The notes: generated from the sequence alone by a model not told the origin. 64,000 nucleotides of DNA from Psychrobacter sp. AH5 (GCF_040371085.1 NZ_JAMBMT010000001.1:434001-498000), one strand, 5' to 3'; numbered from the stretch's first letter, positions 53,749 through 63,843 are shown. Numbers and translations are program-made.

Positions 53749-54519
53749 TTAAACGGTATCTACAATGACCGGACGGCCTTGGTGGCTCAGTACGGTCACC
53801 TCAACCTCGTATAATTGTTTCATAGTCTCTGGCGTTAGTACCTCATTAGGACTGCCAACCGCCAGCACTTGACCGTCTTTCATGGTCACCACCGTATCGG
53901 CAAACTGCGCCGCTTGATTGATATCGTGCAAGACGATGACCACCGTTTTTTGCTGGTTATGGCTCAAGCTGCGCAGCTCACGCATCAGACGTCCGGCGTG
54001 GTACATGTCCAAATTGTTGAGCGGCTCATCGAGCAGCAGATAAGGCGTATCTTGGCAGACAATCATCGCAATCAAGACGCGCTGACACTGACCGCCTGAT
54101 AGCGTCGATAAAAAACGATTGGCCAGCTCTTGTAATTCAAAGCGCTCAATGATCTCATCGACTTTTTGTTGGTCGCTGACAGTAGGACGTCCCTGATGAT
54201 AAGGGTAGCGCCCAAACATCAATAGCTCATGCACGCGCAGGCGTCCTTGCACATTATTATCTTGGCTGAGCATCGCTACTGTTTTTGCTAAGCTGCGAGC
54301 ATCACTATTGACAATGTCATGCTCTTTATTATCTACCAAAAAGCTCACTTGCCCGTTTTGTAATGGTTGCAGCCGTGCCATGACTGAGAACAAGGTTGAT
54401 TTGCCTGCGCCATTAGGGCCGATCAAGGCGATCACTTGCGCGGGAGGCAGGGATAAATAAATGCTATGCAAGATTTGCTGCTTGCCAATATGATGTGAGA
54501 GATTACTTATTTTAATCAT
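53749..54519 (-). CDS. Ferric siderophore ABC transporter ATP-binding protein
   Basis: A 256-residue FecE/FhuC-type ATPase: Walker A LIGPNGAGKSTLF, Q-loop AMLSQDN, signature LSGGQCQRVLIAM, Walker B LLLDEPLNNLDMYH and His switch VIVLHDINQAAQ. It resembles the catecholate-type set (YclP/VctC/CeuD). It is the fourth gene of the minus-strand importer operon. Confidence 0.92.
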   Translation of the reverse strand: MIKISNLSHHIGKQQILHSIYLSLPPAQVIALIGPNGAGKSTLFSVMARLQPLQNGQVSFLVDNKEHDIVNSDARSLAKTVAMLSQDNNVQGRLRVHELLMFGRYPYHQGRPTVSDQQKVDEIIERFELQELANRFLSTLSGGQCQRVLIAMIVCQDTPYLLLDEPLNNLDMYHAGRLMRELRSLSHNQQKTVVIVLHDINQAAQFADTVVTMKDGQVLAVGSPNEVLTPETMKQLYEVEVTVLSHQGRPVIVDTV

Positions 54520-54592
54520 AGTTATTTTTATTCATACCTCTTTTTAGGAGCAAGGTGTCAAAAGCAGTTTTAACAGCCGTTTTGAGATGAGG

Positions 54593-55633
54593 CTATACTC
54601 GGCGGCGATGAGTCATAAATATTAGTATTAAAAAGACTAGCCCGCCCGCCAGCTCAATGACTACCGACAACACACCCGCCATACCTAATACTTGCTCAAA
54701 GAGTGCTTGCCCTAGTACCAAGCAAATCATGGCGATTAGACTGACTAATATTAGGCGCTGAGAGTGCGTCATATCACTAGCGAGTCGATTGGTCAAAGCA
54801 CAGACGAGTAGGCCAAAGAAAGTCACCGGACCGACTAAAGCGGTGGCGGTAGCGACTAACACCGCGATCAATGTCAACAATCCAAAAGCCAACCGCTGAT
54901 AATTGATGCCTAAGTTGATCGCTTGCGCCTTACCGAGCATCAGCACATCACATTGATAACGCCAGCGCCAAATAGCCCAAGCAGTAACTATGCAGATAGC
55001 AATGCTGATACCGAGTAGCTGCGGATTGATGGTATTGAACTGTGCGTAACTGGCGGCTTGCACCACTACAAAATCATCAGGATTAATGAGCCTAGCGATC
55101 AGCGCGGATAGGCTACGAAACAATACGCCAAAGATAACCCCTACCAATATTAGCCGCGTCAAATCCTGACTGCTTTTTGAGAATAAAACTTTGAATAGTA
55201 ATAATGAGGCGCCAAACATCAACGCAACTTCAAGGATGAATTTGGCAATAGGATTAATGCTAGTAAAGCTAATAGCGCCTAAGAAAAACACTAGCAAACT
55301 TTGCAGCAGTACATATAAGGAGTCAAATCCCAATAATGATGGCGTGAGAATCGGATTATGCGTTAGCGTTTGAAACAGTAGCGTTGATACGCCGATAGCA
55401 TAGCCGACTACCATCAAAGCGAGCAGCTTTTTGCCGCGTAAGGGCAAAGCAAAATCCCAGTGCCCATTGACATTGAGGGTCAAAAATAGCAGGGCTGAGA
55501 GCAGTAAAATAGTACTTGCTACTAGTAGCGGGTGTGCAGCCAACGCTTGCCACAGACGTGTAAGCTTGCCATAAGAGCAAACATCGCTATCGGTATTTAT
55601 ACTGGTAACATGAGAGGCAAATGGCAAAGGCAT
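54593..55633 (-). CDS. Ferric siderophore ABC transporter permease 2
   Basis: A 346-residue FecCD-family permease with about nine membrane segments: LMVVGYAIGVSTLLFQTLTHNPILTPSLLGFDSLYVLLQ and LGINYQRLAFGLLTLIAVLVATATALVGPVTFFGLLV are typical. It matches the CeuC/YclO partner type. An unusually long N-terminus (about 30 residues) precedes the first helix. Confidence 0.91.
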   Translation of the reverse strand: MPLPFASHVTSINTDSDVCSYGKLTRLWQALAAHPLLVASTILLLSALLFLTLNVNGHWDFALPLRGKKLLALMVVGYAIGVSTLLFQTLTHNPILTPSLLGFDSLYVLLQSLLVFFLGAISFTSINPIAKFILEVALMFGASLLLFKVLFSKSSQDLTRLILVGVIFGVLFRSLSALIARLINPDDFVVVQAASYAQFNTINPQLLGISIAICIVTAWAIWRWRYQCDVLMLGKAQAINLGINYQRLAFGLLTLIAVLVATATALVGPVTFFGLLVCALTNRLASDMTHSQRLILVSLIAMICLVLGQALFEQVLGMAGVLSVVIELAGGLVFLILIFMTHRRRV

Positions 55634-55711
55634 ACGCTAATCTTATAAAAAATGATAAATAGTGACGATAATAAAGTGATGATAGACTTAACAATTACTT
55701 TGCTCTAAAGC

Positions 55712-56794
55712 TTACGCCTCGCTTGGCGCACGCAGCAGCAGCCATAAAAATACCACCGTGCCTACTACGCCAAACACTGTCGCTACGGGCACTTCAAACG
55801 GATAGCGAATAGAGCGCCCAATGATATCGCACAAGAGTACTGCCGATGCACCAAGAAGCGCGACCGCCGGCAAGCTGCGGCGCAATTTATCCCCCATGAT
55901 ACGGCTAACGATATTAGGCACAATGAGGCCAATAAAGGGAATCATACCGACCGTCACTACTACCATCGCGCTCATCATCGCTACCATGCCGACGCCTAGC
56001 CAAGTCACCTGACGCTTACTGATGCCTAAGTTTAAGGCAATGTTATCGCCCAAACCGACGATGGTCAGCTTATCAGCAATCATATAAGCGATGACACACA
56101 GGCCGCCGGTCAGCCAAAGTAGCTCATAGCGTCCTGCTAAGACGCTAGAGAAATCACCAAACTGCCAAACGCTAAGCATTTGCAGCGTTTCGGTCTGATA
56201 AGCAATAAAGGTCGTCACCGCCTCGATAATACCGCCAAAGACGATACCTATCAGCGGAATGAGCAAAAAATCAGTGGGCGGGATACGGCGGATAAGCCCC
56301 ATAAATAGCATCATACCCAGCACGGCGGTGATAGTCGCCACGCTCATCTTCACCATCAAGGTGCTGGCAGGGAATAGCAGGCTGACGACTAATAATCCCA
56401 AGGCAGCGCTTTGAGTCGCGCCAACCATGGAGGGCTCAACGAAGCGGTTTTTTAGCACCACTTGAATAATCATACCCGCGACCGCCATCGCAATACCAGT
56501 TAGGATAATGGCAATAGTACGTGGCAAACGACTCACTAACATCAGCGAGCTATCGGCGTTGGCGCTATGGCTAATCAAGCCTTGTAGCATACCCGACCAA
56601 GAAAAATCAGCGACGCCAATCGATAAGCTTAGTAATACTAATAACCCCATCACTACTAAGCTGGCGCTATTGATTAGCCAAGGCGGTATAGCAGCTTTAG
56701 AGGGCTTATCATGCTGCTGCCACTTTTTTGATACGCGAGGTATCTTTGGGCTAGCAGTATGCATATCATAATAGCGGCGAGAAAATAACGGCAT
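55712..56794 (-). CDS. Ferric siderophore ABC transporter permease 1
   Basis: A 360-residue FecCD-family permease: VSRLPRTIAIILTGIAMAVAGMIIQVVLKNRFVEPSMVGATQSAALGLLV and GLGDNIALNLGISKRQVTW, then FIGLIVPNIVSRIMGD. An alternative start at 56764 (MHTASPK) would drop ten N-terminal residues. It lies 20 bp after the binding-protein gene. Confidence 0.92.
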   Translation of the reverse strand: MPLFSRRYYDMHTASPKIPRVSKKWQQHDKPSKAAIPPWLINSASLVVMGLLVLLSLSIGVADFSWSGMLQGLISHSANADSSLMLVSRLPRTIAIILTGIAMAVAGMIIQVVLKNRFVEPSMVGATQSAALGLLVVSLLFPASTLMVKMSVATITAVLGMMLFMGLIRRIPPTDFLLIPLIGIVFGGIIEAVTTFIAYQTETLQMLSVWQFGDFSSVLAGRYELLWLTGGLCVIAYMIADKLTIVGLGDNIALNLGISKRQVTWLGVGMVAMMSAMVVVTVGMIPFIGLIVPNIVSRIMGDKLRRSLPAVALLGASAVLLCDIIGRSIRYPFEVPVATVFGVVGTVVFLWLLLRAPSEA

Positions 56795-56813
56795 AGTCAG
56801 ACTGATCTAAAGG

Positions 56814-57860
56814 TTACTGTGCTTTGGTAAAGGCGGTATTGATAGTGTCCAAATCCTTCATCCATTGATAGTAGCCGCCAAAAGCAAGATAGGAGTCTGG
56901 GCTTAGATAGACCACTTGATCTTTACTCCAAGCGCTTGTTTGCGCCACTAATGGATTGTTTAGTACCGCTTTAGCGCCAACGCTGTCCTCACCGATAGCC
57001 GCGCTACGATCTACTACAAACAACCAGTCCGGATTCATCTTTTGTATATACTCAAACGAGATTGGCTGACCATGAGCGGCGTCAGTAATTTGCTTATCCG
57101 CCATTGGCACCCCAAGCACATTATGAATAAAACCATATCTTGATTTGTCACCATAGGCCGACAGCTTATTGCCATTGACCATCACGACCAGGCCCGCTCC
57201 TTTATCTTGAGTGACTTTTTGAGTTTGAGCGATCTTATTATCGATATTTTGCTGTAGTTTTAGAGCTTCATCACTCTTGCCAAATAGCGCGCCTAAGTCG
57301 TGCAAGCGCTGTTTACTTGACTCATAAATGTTAGCTGTATCAATAGTCATATCGAGCGTCGGCGCAATAGTTGATAGCTCATGGTATTTCTCAGCCATAC
57401 GAGAGCCAACTAAGATAGCTTGCGGCTGTATAGCATTTAACGCCTCAAGATCAGGCTCGAACACCGTGCCTACTTCTTCAGGGTCAGGCTGGTTTTTTGA
57501 GGATAAATTATCTAGTTTTAGACCGCTTGGTATACCAGTAACCGCCACATCGAGCGCAGCTAAGTCTTGTAATAGGCTCATGTCATAGACCACTATCGGT
57601 GAGGGATTCATTGGCAAAGTGACATCGCCTTTTACCGTATCAACATCGATAGTAGCTACAGAAACCGCATCGTTGTTAGCAACGTTTGAGGCGGCATCAG
57701 CCGTTTTATTCTCAACCTTAGTATCGTCTATATCAGTCTCACTAGAGTCAGGTGATGTACATCCTGTTAAGCTGATACTGACAAGTAACGCGGCGCTCAT
57801 AGCCGCTAGTAACGGGCGTTTAAATAAAGGGCTTTGGGTCGTAATAGTAGGGTTAGACAT
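56814..57860 (-). CDS. Ferric siderophore ABC transporter substrate-binding lipoprotein
   Basis: This FecB/CeuE-type binding protein of about 348 residues is a lipoprotein (lipobox SLTGC). After an acidic linker comes VKGDVTLPMNPSPIVVYDMSLLQDLAALDVAVTGIP, NAIQPQAILVGSRMAEKYHEL and NPDWLFVVDRSAAIG. These are typical of catecholate binders (YclQ, VctP, CeuE). I chose ATG 57860 because it puts a normal signal peptide at the N-terminus; 57908 adds 16 odd residues. It is the first gene of the operon. Confidence 0.91.
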   Translation of the reverse strand: MSNPTITTQSPLFKRPLLAAMSAALLVSISLTGCTSPDSSETDIDDTKVENKTADAASNVANNDAVSVATIDVDTVKGDVTLPMNPSPIVVYDMSLLQDLAALDVAVTGIPSGLKLDNLSSKNQPDPEEVGTVFEPDLEALNAIQPQAILVGSRMAEKYHELSTIAPTLDMTIDTANIYESSKQRLHDLGALFGKSDEALKLQQNIDNKIAQTQKVTQDKGAGLVVMVNGNKLSAYGDKSRYGFIHNVLGVPMADKQITDAAHGQPISFEYIQKMNPDWLFVVDRSAAIGEDSVGAKAVLNNPLVAQTSAWSKDQVVYLSPDSYLAFGGYYQWMKDLDTINTAFTKAQ

Positions 57861-58341
57861 AAGACACTCGGCAAATAGCAAATGATTATCGATACTACGG
57901 ATACCCACATGACAAACAATATTATTGACAGTAAAAATAAAAAAGAGCGTGCTTAACGCTAGAATAGAAGCGCTAAAACAGTGCTCATTGTTTGAGAGTC
58001 AAAATATTAAAGATAAATCTATGGGTTAGCGTATGATGATAATCTTATTAATTATAAATAGTATTGGCTGATAATCACGATAAATCAGTCATAAAAAGCC
58101 ATGATAAAGCAACACTGTAAAATTATCAATGATAATGGTTATCGTTTGTATTTTAGTTTGTATCTAGACAGGAATATCTCATAGCGCACTAATTTTTATT
58201 GATAATGGTTATCGTTTGTATTATCATCATACCAACTTTAATCAGCCAAAATTCTCATAGCTGCGACTTATACCTATGAATAGTAGCGAATTTAAAATCA
58301 ACAAATTCAAAACAGAACTTTAGATAAAGCAGTAGGATGTT
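57861..58341. other. Divergent control region of siderophore importer and tonB
   Basis: The 480-bp region has no gene. It contains two identical Fur-box-like repeats (58131-58152 and 58201-58222). Confidence 0.65.
58131..58222. promoter_or_regulatory. Duplicated Fur-box-like site between importer and tonB
   Basis: The 22-bp stretch beginning GATAATGGTTATCGTTTG occurs exactly at 58131-58152 and 58201-58222, 70 bp apart. GATAAT-type hexamers in a Fur-box arrangement suggest iron repression of both divergent operons. Confidence 0.68.
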
Positions 58342-59340
58342 ATGGGTTCAGAAAACTTAAACGCGCCGCCTTACCGAGTGATATTGATTATTATCAGTGT
58401 GGTGGTAAGCTTGCACATCTTGACTGCTGTAGCGATAGTGATGGTACAGCCGCCAGCTATTAGTGAAGAGGAAAAGCAGATAGAGCCTATTGAGATCCAA
58501 TTACTCACTTTGCCTGCTGAGACTCCAAAGCCAATGGTAGAAAAAGCGGTAGCCAAGCCAGTGCCTAAATCTGTGCAACCGCCTCAAAAGGCTAGTGAAC
58601 CACTTAAAGCAAAGAGTAAGCCTAAGCTTGCGGACACTGTTAAACCAAAAGCAGTCGTAGAGCCAAAACCAGCTTCTGAGGTTGTATCAAAGCCTGTAAA
58701 GCCTAAAGTGGATAAAGCTGAGGCGGATAAGCCTGTTGAAGTCAAAAAAGTAGTAGAACTGCAGCCAACACCTAAAGTTGAGACTATTACCTCAACTAAA
58801 CTTGCTGAGCAACAAGCCGAGCAGCAGCGTCAAAAAGTGTTAGCAGCGCAGGCTCATGCCAAAGCTATGCAGCAAGCACAGCAGCGCCAAGCAGAGCTAG
58901 AGGCGCAAAGAGCGGCGCAAGCTGAACGCGAAGCACAAGCAGCTGCCACGGCTAAAGCGGCGAGAGAGGCGGCCGAAAAAGCGGCACAACTTGCTAAAGA
59001 GCAGGCGGCAAAAGCAGCTGCCGAAAAAGCTAAAGCTGCCAGTAGTGAGCCTGTTAGCTATGGCGCTATAGGGAATTCTAGTTGGTTAAGAGAACCTATA
59101 TTTACCTCTATCAAAAACAAAGACTATGGTTTTAAAGGGACTGAGGTTTCAATTACGGTAAGTATGTCGGTAGATGCCAATGGTACTATAGGAAATATCA
59201 AAATATCCAAGTCCTCAGGCAATCACAAATTTGATAGAGACTTTATAAGAGCCTTATCAAACGCTAAGCTTAATCCGGCAACTAGAGATAATACTCCGGT
59301 TAAAAGTACCGCCATTTTACCGTTTCGTATGACTTTATAA
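58342..59340 (+). CDS. tonB: TonB energy-transducing protein
   Basis: The 332-residue protein has an N-terminal anchor (VILIIISVVVSLHILTAVAIVMV), a Pro/Lys/Val-rich periplasmic spacer, a long Ala/Gln/Glu/Lys coiled-coil-like section (residues about 155-240), and a C-terminal TonB domain (VSITVSMSVDANGTIGNIKISKSSGNHKFDRDF). It links ExbB-ExbD to outer-membrane receptors. It has a ribosome binding site (agga). exbB and exbD follow. Confidence 0.92.
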   Translation: MGSENLNAPPYRVILIIISVVVSLHILTAVAIVMVQPPAISEEEKQIEPIEIQLLTLPAETPKPMVEKAVAKPVPKSVQPPQKASEPLKAKSKPKLADTVKPKAVVEPKPASEVVSKPVKPKVDKAEADKPVEVKKVVELQPTPKVETITSTKLAEQQAEQQRQKVLAAQAHAKAMQQAQQRQAELEAQRAAQAEREAQAAATAKAAREAAEKAAQLAKEQAAKAAAEKAKAASSEPVSYGAIGNSSWLREPIFTSIKNKDYGFKGTEVSITVSMSVDANGTIGNIKISKSSGNHKFDRDFIRALSNAKLNPATRDNTPVKSTAILPFRMTL

Positions 59341-59418
59341 TCATAGGTATGAGGCAAAACGCTATAACTAGTTATGCTATAACTATTGAGAATCATCCAA
59401 ATATCAAAGGAGTCTAAG

Positions 59419-60090
59419 ATGGACTTTATGAACTATTGGCAAATAAGCGATATTGTCACCAAGACTCTATTTTTCTTATTATTAGCTTTATCAGTAGTCT
59501 CGTGGGTGACCGGTATCATACGGGTCATGCAAAGTCGCAAATTAGCCATGACAGTCGCTGATGATTTGACTCAGCAAGTACAAGCCAAGCGTCCTAACTT
59601 AGTAACCTCTGACGCTGCTACTCGGCGTTTAGTGACCGAGCAAGCTTTGCTCAAGCATATTGGTCGTTATCGCTTTGCTAGTGAGCGCGGCCTGCCTATC
59701 TTGGGTACTACTGCCGCCATCGCGCCTTTTATCGGACTGTTCGGTACAGTGTGGGGTATTTTTCATGCGCTGCATAATATTGGTAGCACCGGTCAAGCAG
59801 GTCTTGCGCAAGTCGCAGGGCCGGTAGGCGAGGCTTTGATTATGACCGGTTTGGGTATCGCCGTTGCCATTCCGGCAGTAGTATTTTATAACCTTACCGT
59901 GCGTATCAACCGCCGGGTTATGTATCAAGCCAATGACCGAGCTCATGACTTATTGGCGCAGTCGGCTACTATGACAGAGGCTTCTACTACGGATGTTGCC
60001 AAAGGTAAAGAAACATCAGTGGCTAGTTCTGTTAATACAGCCTCAAAGTCAAACGCTTCTTATTCTGCAGCTTCGGCTTCACAGGTATAG
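59419..60090 (+). CDS. exbB: ExbB proton-channel subunit
   Basis: About 223 residues with three membrane segments (TLFFLLLALSVVSWVTGII, TAAIAPFIGLFGTVWGIFHAL, EALIMTGLGIAVAIPAVVFYN), typical of MotA/TolQ/ExbB. I chose ATG 59419, which follows aaaggag; the earlier in-frame start at 59386 is not supported by a ribosome binding site. The C-terminal tail is Ser/Thr/Ala-rich. Confidence 0.94.
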   Translation: MDFMNYWQISDIVTKTLFFLLLALSVVSWVTGIIRVMQSRKLAMTVADDLTQQVQAKRPNLVTSDAATRRLVTEQALLKHIGRYRFASERGLPILGTTAAIAPFIGLFGTVWGIFHALHNIGSTGQAGLAQVAGPVGEALIMTGLGIAVAIPAVVFYNLTVRINRRVMYQANDRAHDLLAQSATMTEASTTDVAKGKETSVASSVNTASKSNASYSAASASQV

Positions 60091-60172
60091 CAAAAGCTTA
60101 CTTTGGCAAAATAACCATAGCGCTGGATTAAAATGGCTAGCTTAACCTATCTTATATTAACTAGAGACAATT

Positions 60173-60574
60173 ATGGCCTTTCAATTAGGAGACGATGACG
60201 CTCAAGGTATGAATGAGATGAACCTTATTCCGCTGATTGATGTCATGCTAGTGTTGATGATTATTTTTTTATTGACAGCGACGGTGCTCAATCCGACAGT
60301 GCCACTAGACTTGCCAAAGACTAGCGCTACTGTCAACGAGACGCCGCCTGAGGTAATCCAGATCAGTATTGATAAAGATGCTGAATTGTTTTGGGATGAT
60401 AAGTCTATCAGTATGGAGGCTTTGCAAGCGCGTTTGCAACAAGAGGCAAATGCGGGTAAAGAGCCATCAATACAGCTACGAGCGGACAAAGACAGCAAGT
60501 ACGATACGGTAGCGCAAGTATTAGCAGCTACTAGTCAGGCAGGATTAACTAAGATTGCATTCGTTAACCAATAA
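60173..60574 (+). CDS. exbD: ExbD accessory subunit
   Basis: The 133-residue protein has the ExbD/TolR start MNLIPLIDVMLVLMIIFLLTA, with the proton-carrying Asp in LIDVMLV. A periplasmic domain follows (SIQLRADKDSKYDTVAQVLAATSQAG). It is coupled to exbB by position and strand. Confidence 0.95.
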   Translation: MAFQLGDDDAQGMNEMNLIPLIDVMLVLMIIFLLTATVLNPTVPLDLPKTSATVNETPPEVIQISIDKDAELFWDDKSISMEALQARLQQEANAGKEPSIQLRADKDSKYDTVAQVLAATSQAGLTKIAFVNQ

Positions 60575-60634
60575 GTTATCTGCAGCCTTGCAAGTTATAA
60601 TAATAAAAATAGTTGAAATTAGTATTATTCTCCA

Positions 60635-60669
60635 CACCCTGCTAGTGAAATGCTAGTAGGGTTTTTTTT
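60635..60669 (+). terminator. Terminator after exbD
   Basis: ACCCTGCTAG (from 60635) pairs with CTAGTAGGGT (one wobble pair), followed by a T-run to 60669. It closes the tonB-exbB-exbD unit and separates it from the second TonB-like gene. Confidence 0.85.
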
Positions 60670-60789
60670 AGTGTTCAAAAATGGTGCGGGTAAATCTGAA
60701 CAACCTACTCATTTGCTACTACTATAGATCATCGCTATCATTGGTCATGGGATTAACGACAAGTCACACTAGCTACTGATTAGGAAGTT

Positions 60790-61959
60790 ATGAGTGTAAT
60801 AACTATCACTGTGCCATCACGCAAAAGAGTATTTACCGTATTTATCATGGTAATAGGCTTGCACGTACTGACGGCCATTGTTTTGAGAAGTGTTGAGAGT
60901 CCAACCGCTATCACAAAGCCATTAATACAAACTACGCCAATCGATATCGAACTGATAACGCTAGCTAATCAATCAGAAGCTACAGTAGCTAAAGGTGGAG
61001 AGGCTGCGAAAAGTGCAGAAGCCCCAGAATCAAGCTTTGAATCAGTACCTAAAACCAAGACGCCAGAAGTTATAGCCTCTAATTCTAAGGTAGTAGAAAA
61101 AGAGACAGCAGCAGAAGTGATAGATAATGAAGTAGTAGAGGAAGTCATCGTAAATCCTGAAACTTCTACGACGGAAACTATAAACTCTAAAACTGTAGAG
61201 CCAACAGGGGTAATGTCAAAAACCACTGAACCTGCTGATGAATCTGCTACTGAGTTAGAGTTGTTATCAGGGACTACAGCAACCATAAAGACCACTATCA
61301 AAGAGTCAGCTAATGGTACGGACAATGCAAGTCAAGGTTTAGATGAAGAGGCTTTAAATGGCAGAGGTTTAGCTAAAAAGGGCGCATCTAAGGATGAGGG
61401 GAAATCACCTATTGCTGGTGGCTATGCTCCGTTTTCAATGGCACCGCAAAGCCCAATGGCAGGTAATATTATCACCAACAATAATACTTCTAATAAAAGC
61501 ACGAGCTATCACAAGTCTATTACAGGTATAAAAAATAAACAGGGAACAAATCAAGGTGATAACAGTCGTGCTCTTATCAGCATCATACCAGCGTTACCCT
61601 TTGAGCATGAGTTAATCGATAGTAGCTATGCTATAACAGCAGATGATTGGCTAATAGCTCCTAGGTTTATGGTTGCTGACTTAGCTCAATATTTATTGGA
61701 TAGTGGCTTTAATAATAACGGCAATAACCGCATTAATGATAATAAGAGTGAAAAAGAAAGGGTTAGTATCTACTTTAGTCTGTCAGTCGATGCTCAAGGA
61801 CGAATAAAAGAGATTAGCACTATAATATCCTCTGGCAATGAAAAGCTTGATGAGGCCATAAAAGGCGATTTGCTAAAAGCTCGACTAAAAAGGTATGATA
61901 AAAACGGCAAGTCGCTGGCAGGTATAGCTACTTTAACCCTTGCAATTGATAGCCCCTAA
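60790..61959 (+). CDS. Second TonB-like protein
   Basis: This 389-residue protein shares the opening with the first TonB: basic start, one anchor (VFTVFIMVIGLHVLTAIVL), then PIDIELITLANQ. The spacer is acidic and Thr/Glu/Val-rich rather than Pro/Lys-rich. A C-terminal domain (VSIYFSLSVDAQGRIKEISTIISSGNEKLDEAIKGDLLKARLKRYDKNGK) matches TonB_C. It has its own ribosome binding site (aggaag). It may serve another receptor set or be a diverging duplicate. Confidence 0.78.
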   Translation: MSVITITVPSRKRVFTVFIMVIGLHVLTAIVLRSVESPTAITKPLIQTTPIDIELITLANQSEATVAKGGEAAKSAEAPESSFESVPKTKTPEVIASNSKVVEKETAAEVIDNEVVEEVIVNPETSTTETINSKTVEPTGVMSKTTEPADESATELELLSGTTATIKTTIKESANGTDNASQGLDEEALNGRGLAKKGASKDEGKSPIAGGYAPFSMAPQSPMAGNIITNNNTSNKSTSYHKSITGIKNKQGTNQGDNSRALISIIPALPFEHELIDSSYAITADDWLIAPRFMVADLAQYLLDSGFNNNGNNRINDNKSEKERVSIYFSLSVDAQGRIKEISTIISSGNEKLDEAIKGDLLKARLKRYDKNGKSLAGIATLTLAIDSP

Positions 61960-62119
61960 GCTATAACAGCTAAGTTATAGCAATAAACCTGCTATATAAA
62001 TGAGTAAGGCAATAACTAAAAATATCGTCAGTATGACAAGTAACACTACTAAAATAATAAGAATATTCTCCAAGGCAATTAATCATAATAGCTGACTTAT
62101 ACATTAAGCCGACTGACGC

Positions 62120-62659
62120 TTACCAGCCATAACCAAAGGGGCTATAAAAAGGACTATAACCAAAGCGGCCACCATAACCAAACGGATAGGGCGAGCGTAG
62201 ATAATCAAGATCACGCTGACGAATATAATAGTAGCGTCCTTGCGAGTAGGCCTCTTCTAACTTCTCGATACCCTCAAGCGGACAAACGGGCTGCCAATCA
62301 TAGCCTTCGCGGCCAAGCTTGTAGGCATTGAGCTCAGTACAGTAGCTCTTCAACCCTTGCTGACGACCTTGCTCCCACAACACTCTATTAGGGGTGGCGC
62401 CAACGACACTAGCGCATTGATTAGCATACTGACCAAAATAAGCACCAGAGCGCCCTTGCAAGCCATCCGCGTAGCCAACATCTTGCCAATTACTACTTTG
62501 ACATTGCTCAGGCGTCAGAGCTTGAGTCGTTGCACACCCTGATAATACTAAGGCTAGCGCGCCAATAAGTGATAGGCTAATAGCGGTTTTTTGCTTAGTG
62601 CTAGAGACTAATAAAGAAGATATCGATGACATAGAGGCCATTTCAAAAAAAGAACTCAT
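62120..62659 (-). CDS. DUF2799-like lipoprotein
   Basis: The 179-residue protein has a lipobox VLSGC (Cys42 from the 62659 start). The mature domain begins TPEQCQSSNWQDVGYADGLQGR, the usual opening of DUF2799 proteins, with several Cys. The C-terminal tail is rich in Tyr/Gly/Phe/Pro (YPFGYGGRFGYSPFYSPFG). ATG 62659 has a weak ribosome binding site; 62632 is possible. Function is unknown; it should be membrane-anchored in the periplasm. Confidence 0.82.
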   Translation of the reverse strand: MSSFFEMASMSSISSLLVSSTKQKTAISLSLIGALALVLSGCATTQALTPEQCQSSNWQDVGYADGLQGRSGAYFGQYANQCASVVGATPNRVLWEQGRQQGLKSYCTELNAYKLGREGYDWQPVCPLEGIEKLEEAYSQGRYYYIRQRDLDYLRSPYPFGYGGRFGYSPFYSPFGYGW

Positions 62660-62938
62660 GTTGCACCTACTTACTCAAAATAGTTAAAGAATGGTTTATC
62701 ATAGCATTTTTTGAGGAAATGACTTTTTGTATTGTGTTATCCAGAAGATGTTTTTGAGTAGCTAAGCTTTTGATATAAAAAGTATAATACACCTTTTTAT
62801 ACAGCTTAGCAGATGACCTATAATGCTAATCGTTAAGCTACTGAGCTTGATTTATTATCTTTTATACTCATTATGAGTAGCTAGATCAGGGCAGTATTGG
62901 TCTTTTATAAATTTAAATTAGCAAAAGGTTAGGTGGTT

Positions 62939-63640
62939 ATGGGAATTTGGATTGCTATCCTTATTGTACTTTTTGTATTAGGGAGTATGATGGCGCTCAA
63001 GCCTAACGGTATCGATCAGCGTTTGGATAAGCTGCGTATGACTGCGCGGCGTTTGCAGCTCAATCCAAAACTAGTGGCTTGTCCAGATTGGCTACCTGGC
63101 CGCGATAACGAGCTGGGCCGCGGTATGATGGCACAGTACTGCTTAGTGTTAGAAGGAATACAGCTGCCTTATACCCGTTACCGAGTCGTCGATGGTCAGT
63201 GGCGAGCTGATAGTAATTTTGTAGATACTGATAGTGAGGCGACTAAGCTTACTATTCCAAGTGCTATTCGTAACTCACAAGGCAACGCTAACACGTTCTC
63301 CAAAAAGATAAACTTTAACTTCGATAAGACGCCATTAGAGCTACCGGCGAGTATAGAGCCTTTTGTAAAAGGCTTATGGACTAAAGCCAATAGTATTGTC
63401 ATTTATTGGGAAGATATTGCTTATGTGCGTCCTATCAGCAATCCAAGCTATCGGGCTAAAACGATAGAAGAGGATTTATTAGCATTGAAGATGAAGCTTG
63501 AGCAGTGGGCTGAGCAGATGAAAAAAACAGCCAACCCTGCTGTGTATACTGATCATAGCTTCAACACCAATACTATGACTACAAGCGCGAATAGGGCGCA
63601 TAATCCTTTTGATAGTGTTATCAATAGCAAGTTTGATTAG
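62939..63640 (+). CDS. Membrane-anchored protein of unknown function
   Basis: This protein of about 233 residues has one N-terminal membrane segment (GIWIAILIVLFVLGSMMAL) and a cytoplasmic or periplasmic domain with RLDKLRMTARRLQLNPKLVACPDWLPGRDNELGRGMMAQYCLVLEGIQ. I do not recognise a named family. I prefer ATG 62939 with aaagg upstream to the GTG two codons earlier. Confidence 0.75.
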   Translation: MGIWIAILIVLFVLGSMMALKPNGIDQRLDKLRMTARRLQLNPKLVACPDWLPGRDNELGRGMMAQYCLVLEGIQLPYTRYRVVDGQWRADSNFVDTDSEATKLTIPSAIRNSQGNANTFSKKINFNFDKTPLELPASIEPFVKGLWTKANSIVIYWEDIAYVRPISNPSYRAKTIEEDLLALKMKLEQWAEQMKKTANPAVYTDHSFNTNTMTTSANRAHNPFDSVINSKFD

Positions 63641-63843
63641 GGCTTTATTTTAAAAGTTGACATTTTGTCGCTTAGCAGTGTAACTTCTTTATAAGCCTAA
63701 ATTTATCAGGCGAAGACATTTAATCGATATTTGCCAATTATTTTATAGTTTATACCTCTTTTATTGACAGCGATTACCACAAGCCAATGAGTACTAATAA
63801 TAAGCTTGGCTGCCAATTTTTATCTCATTTTTATCCATTTATT

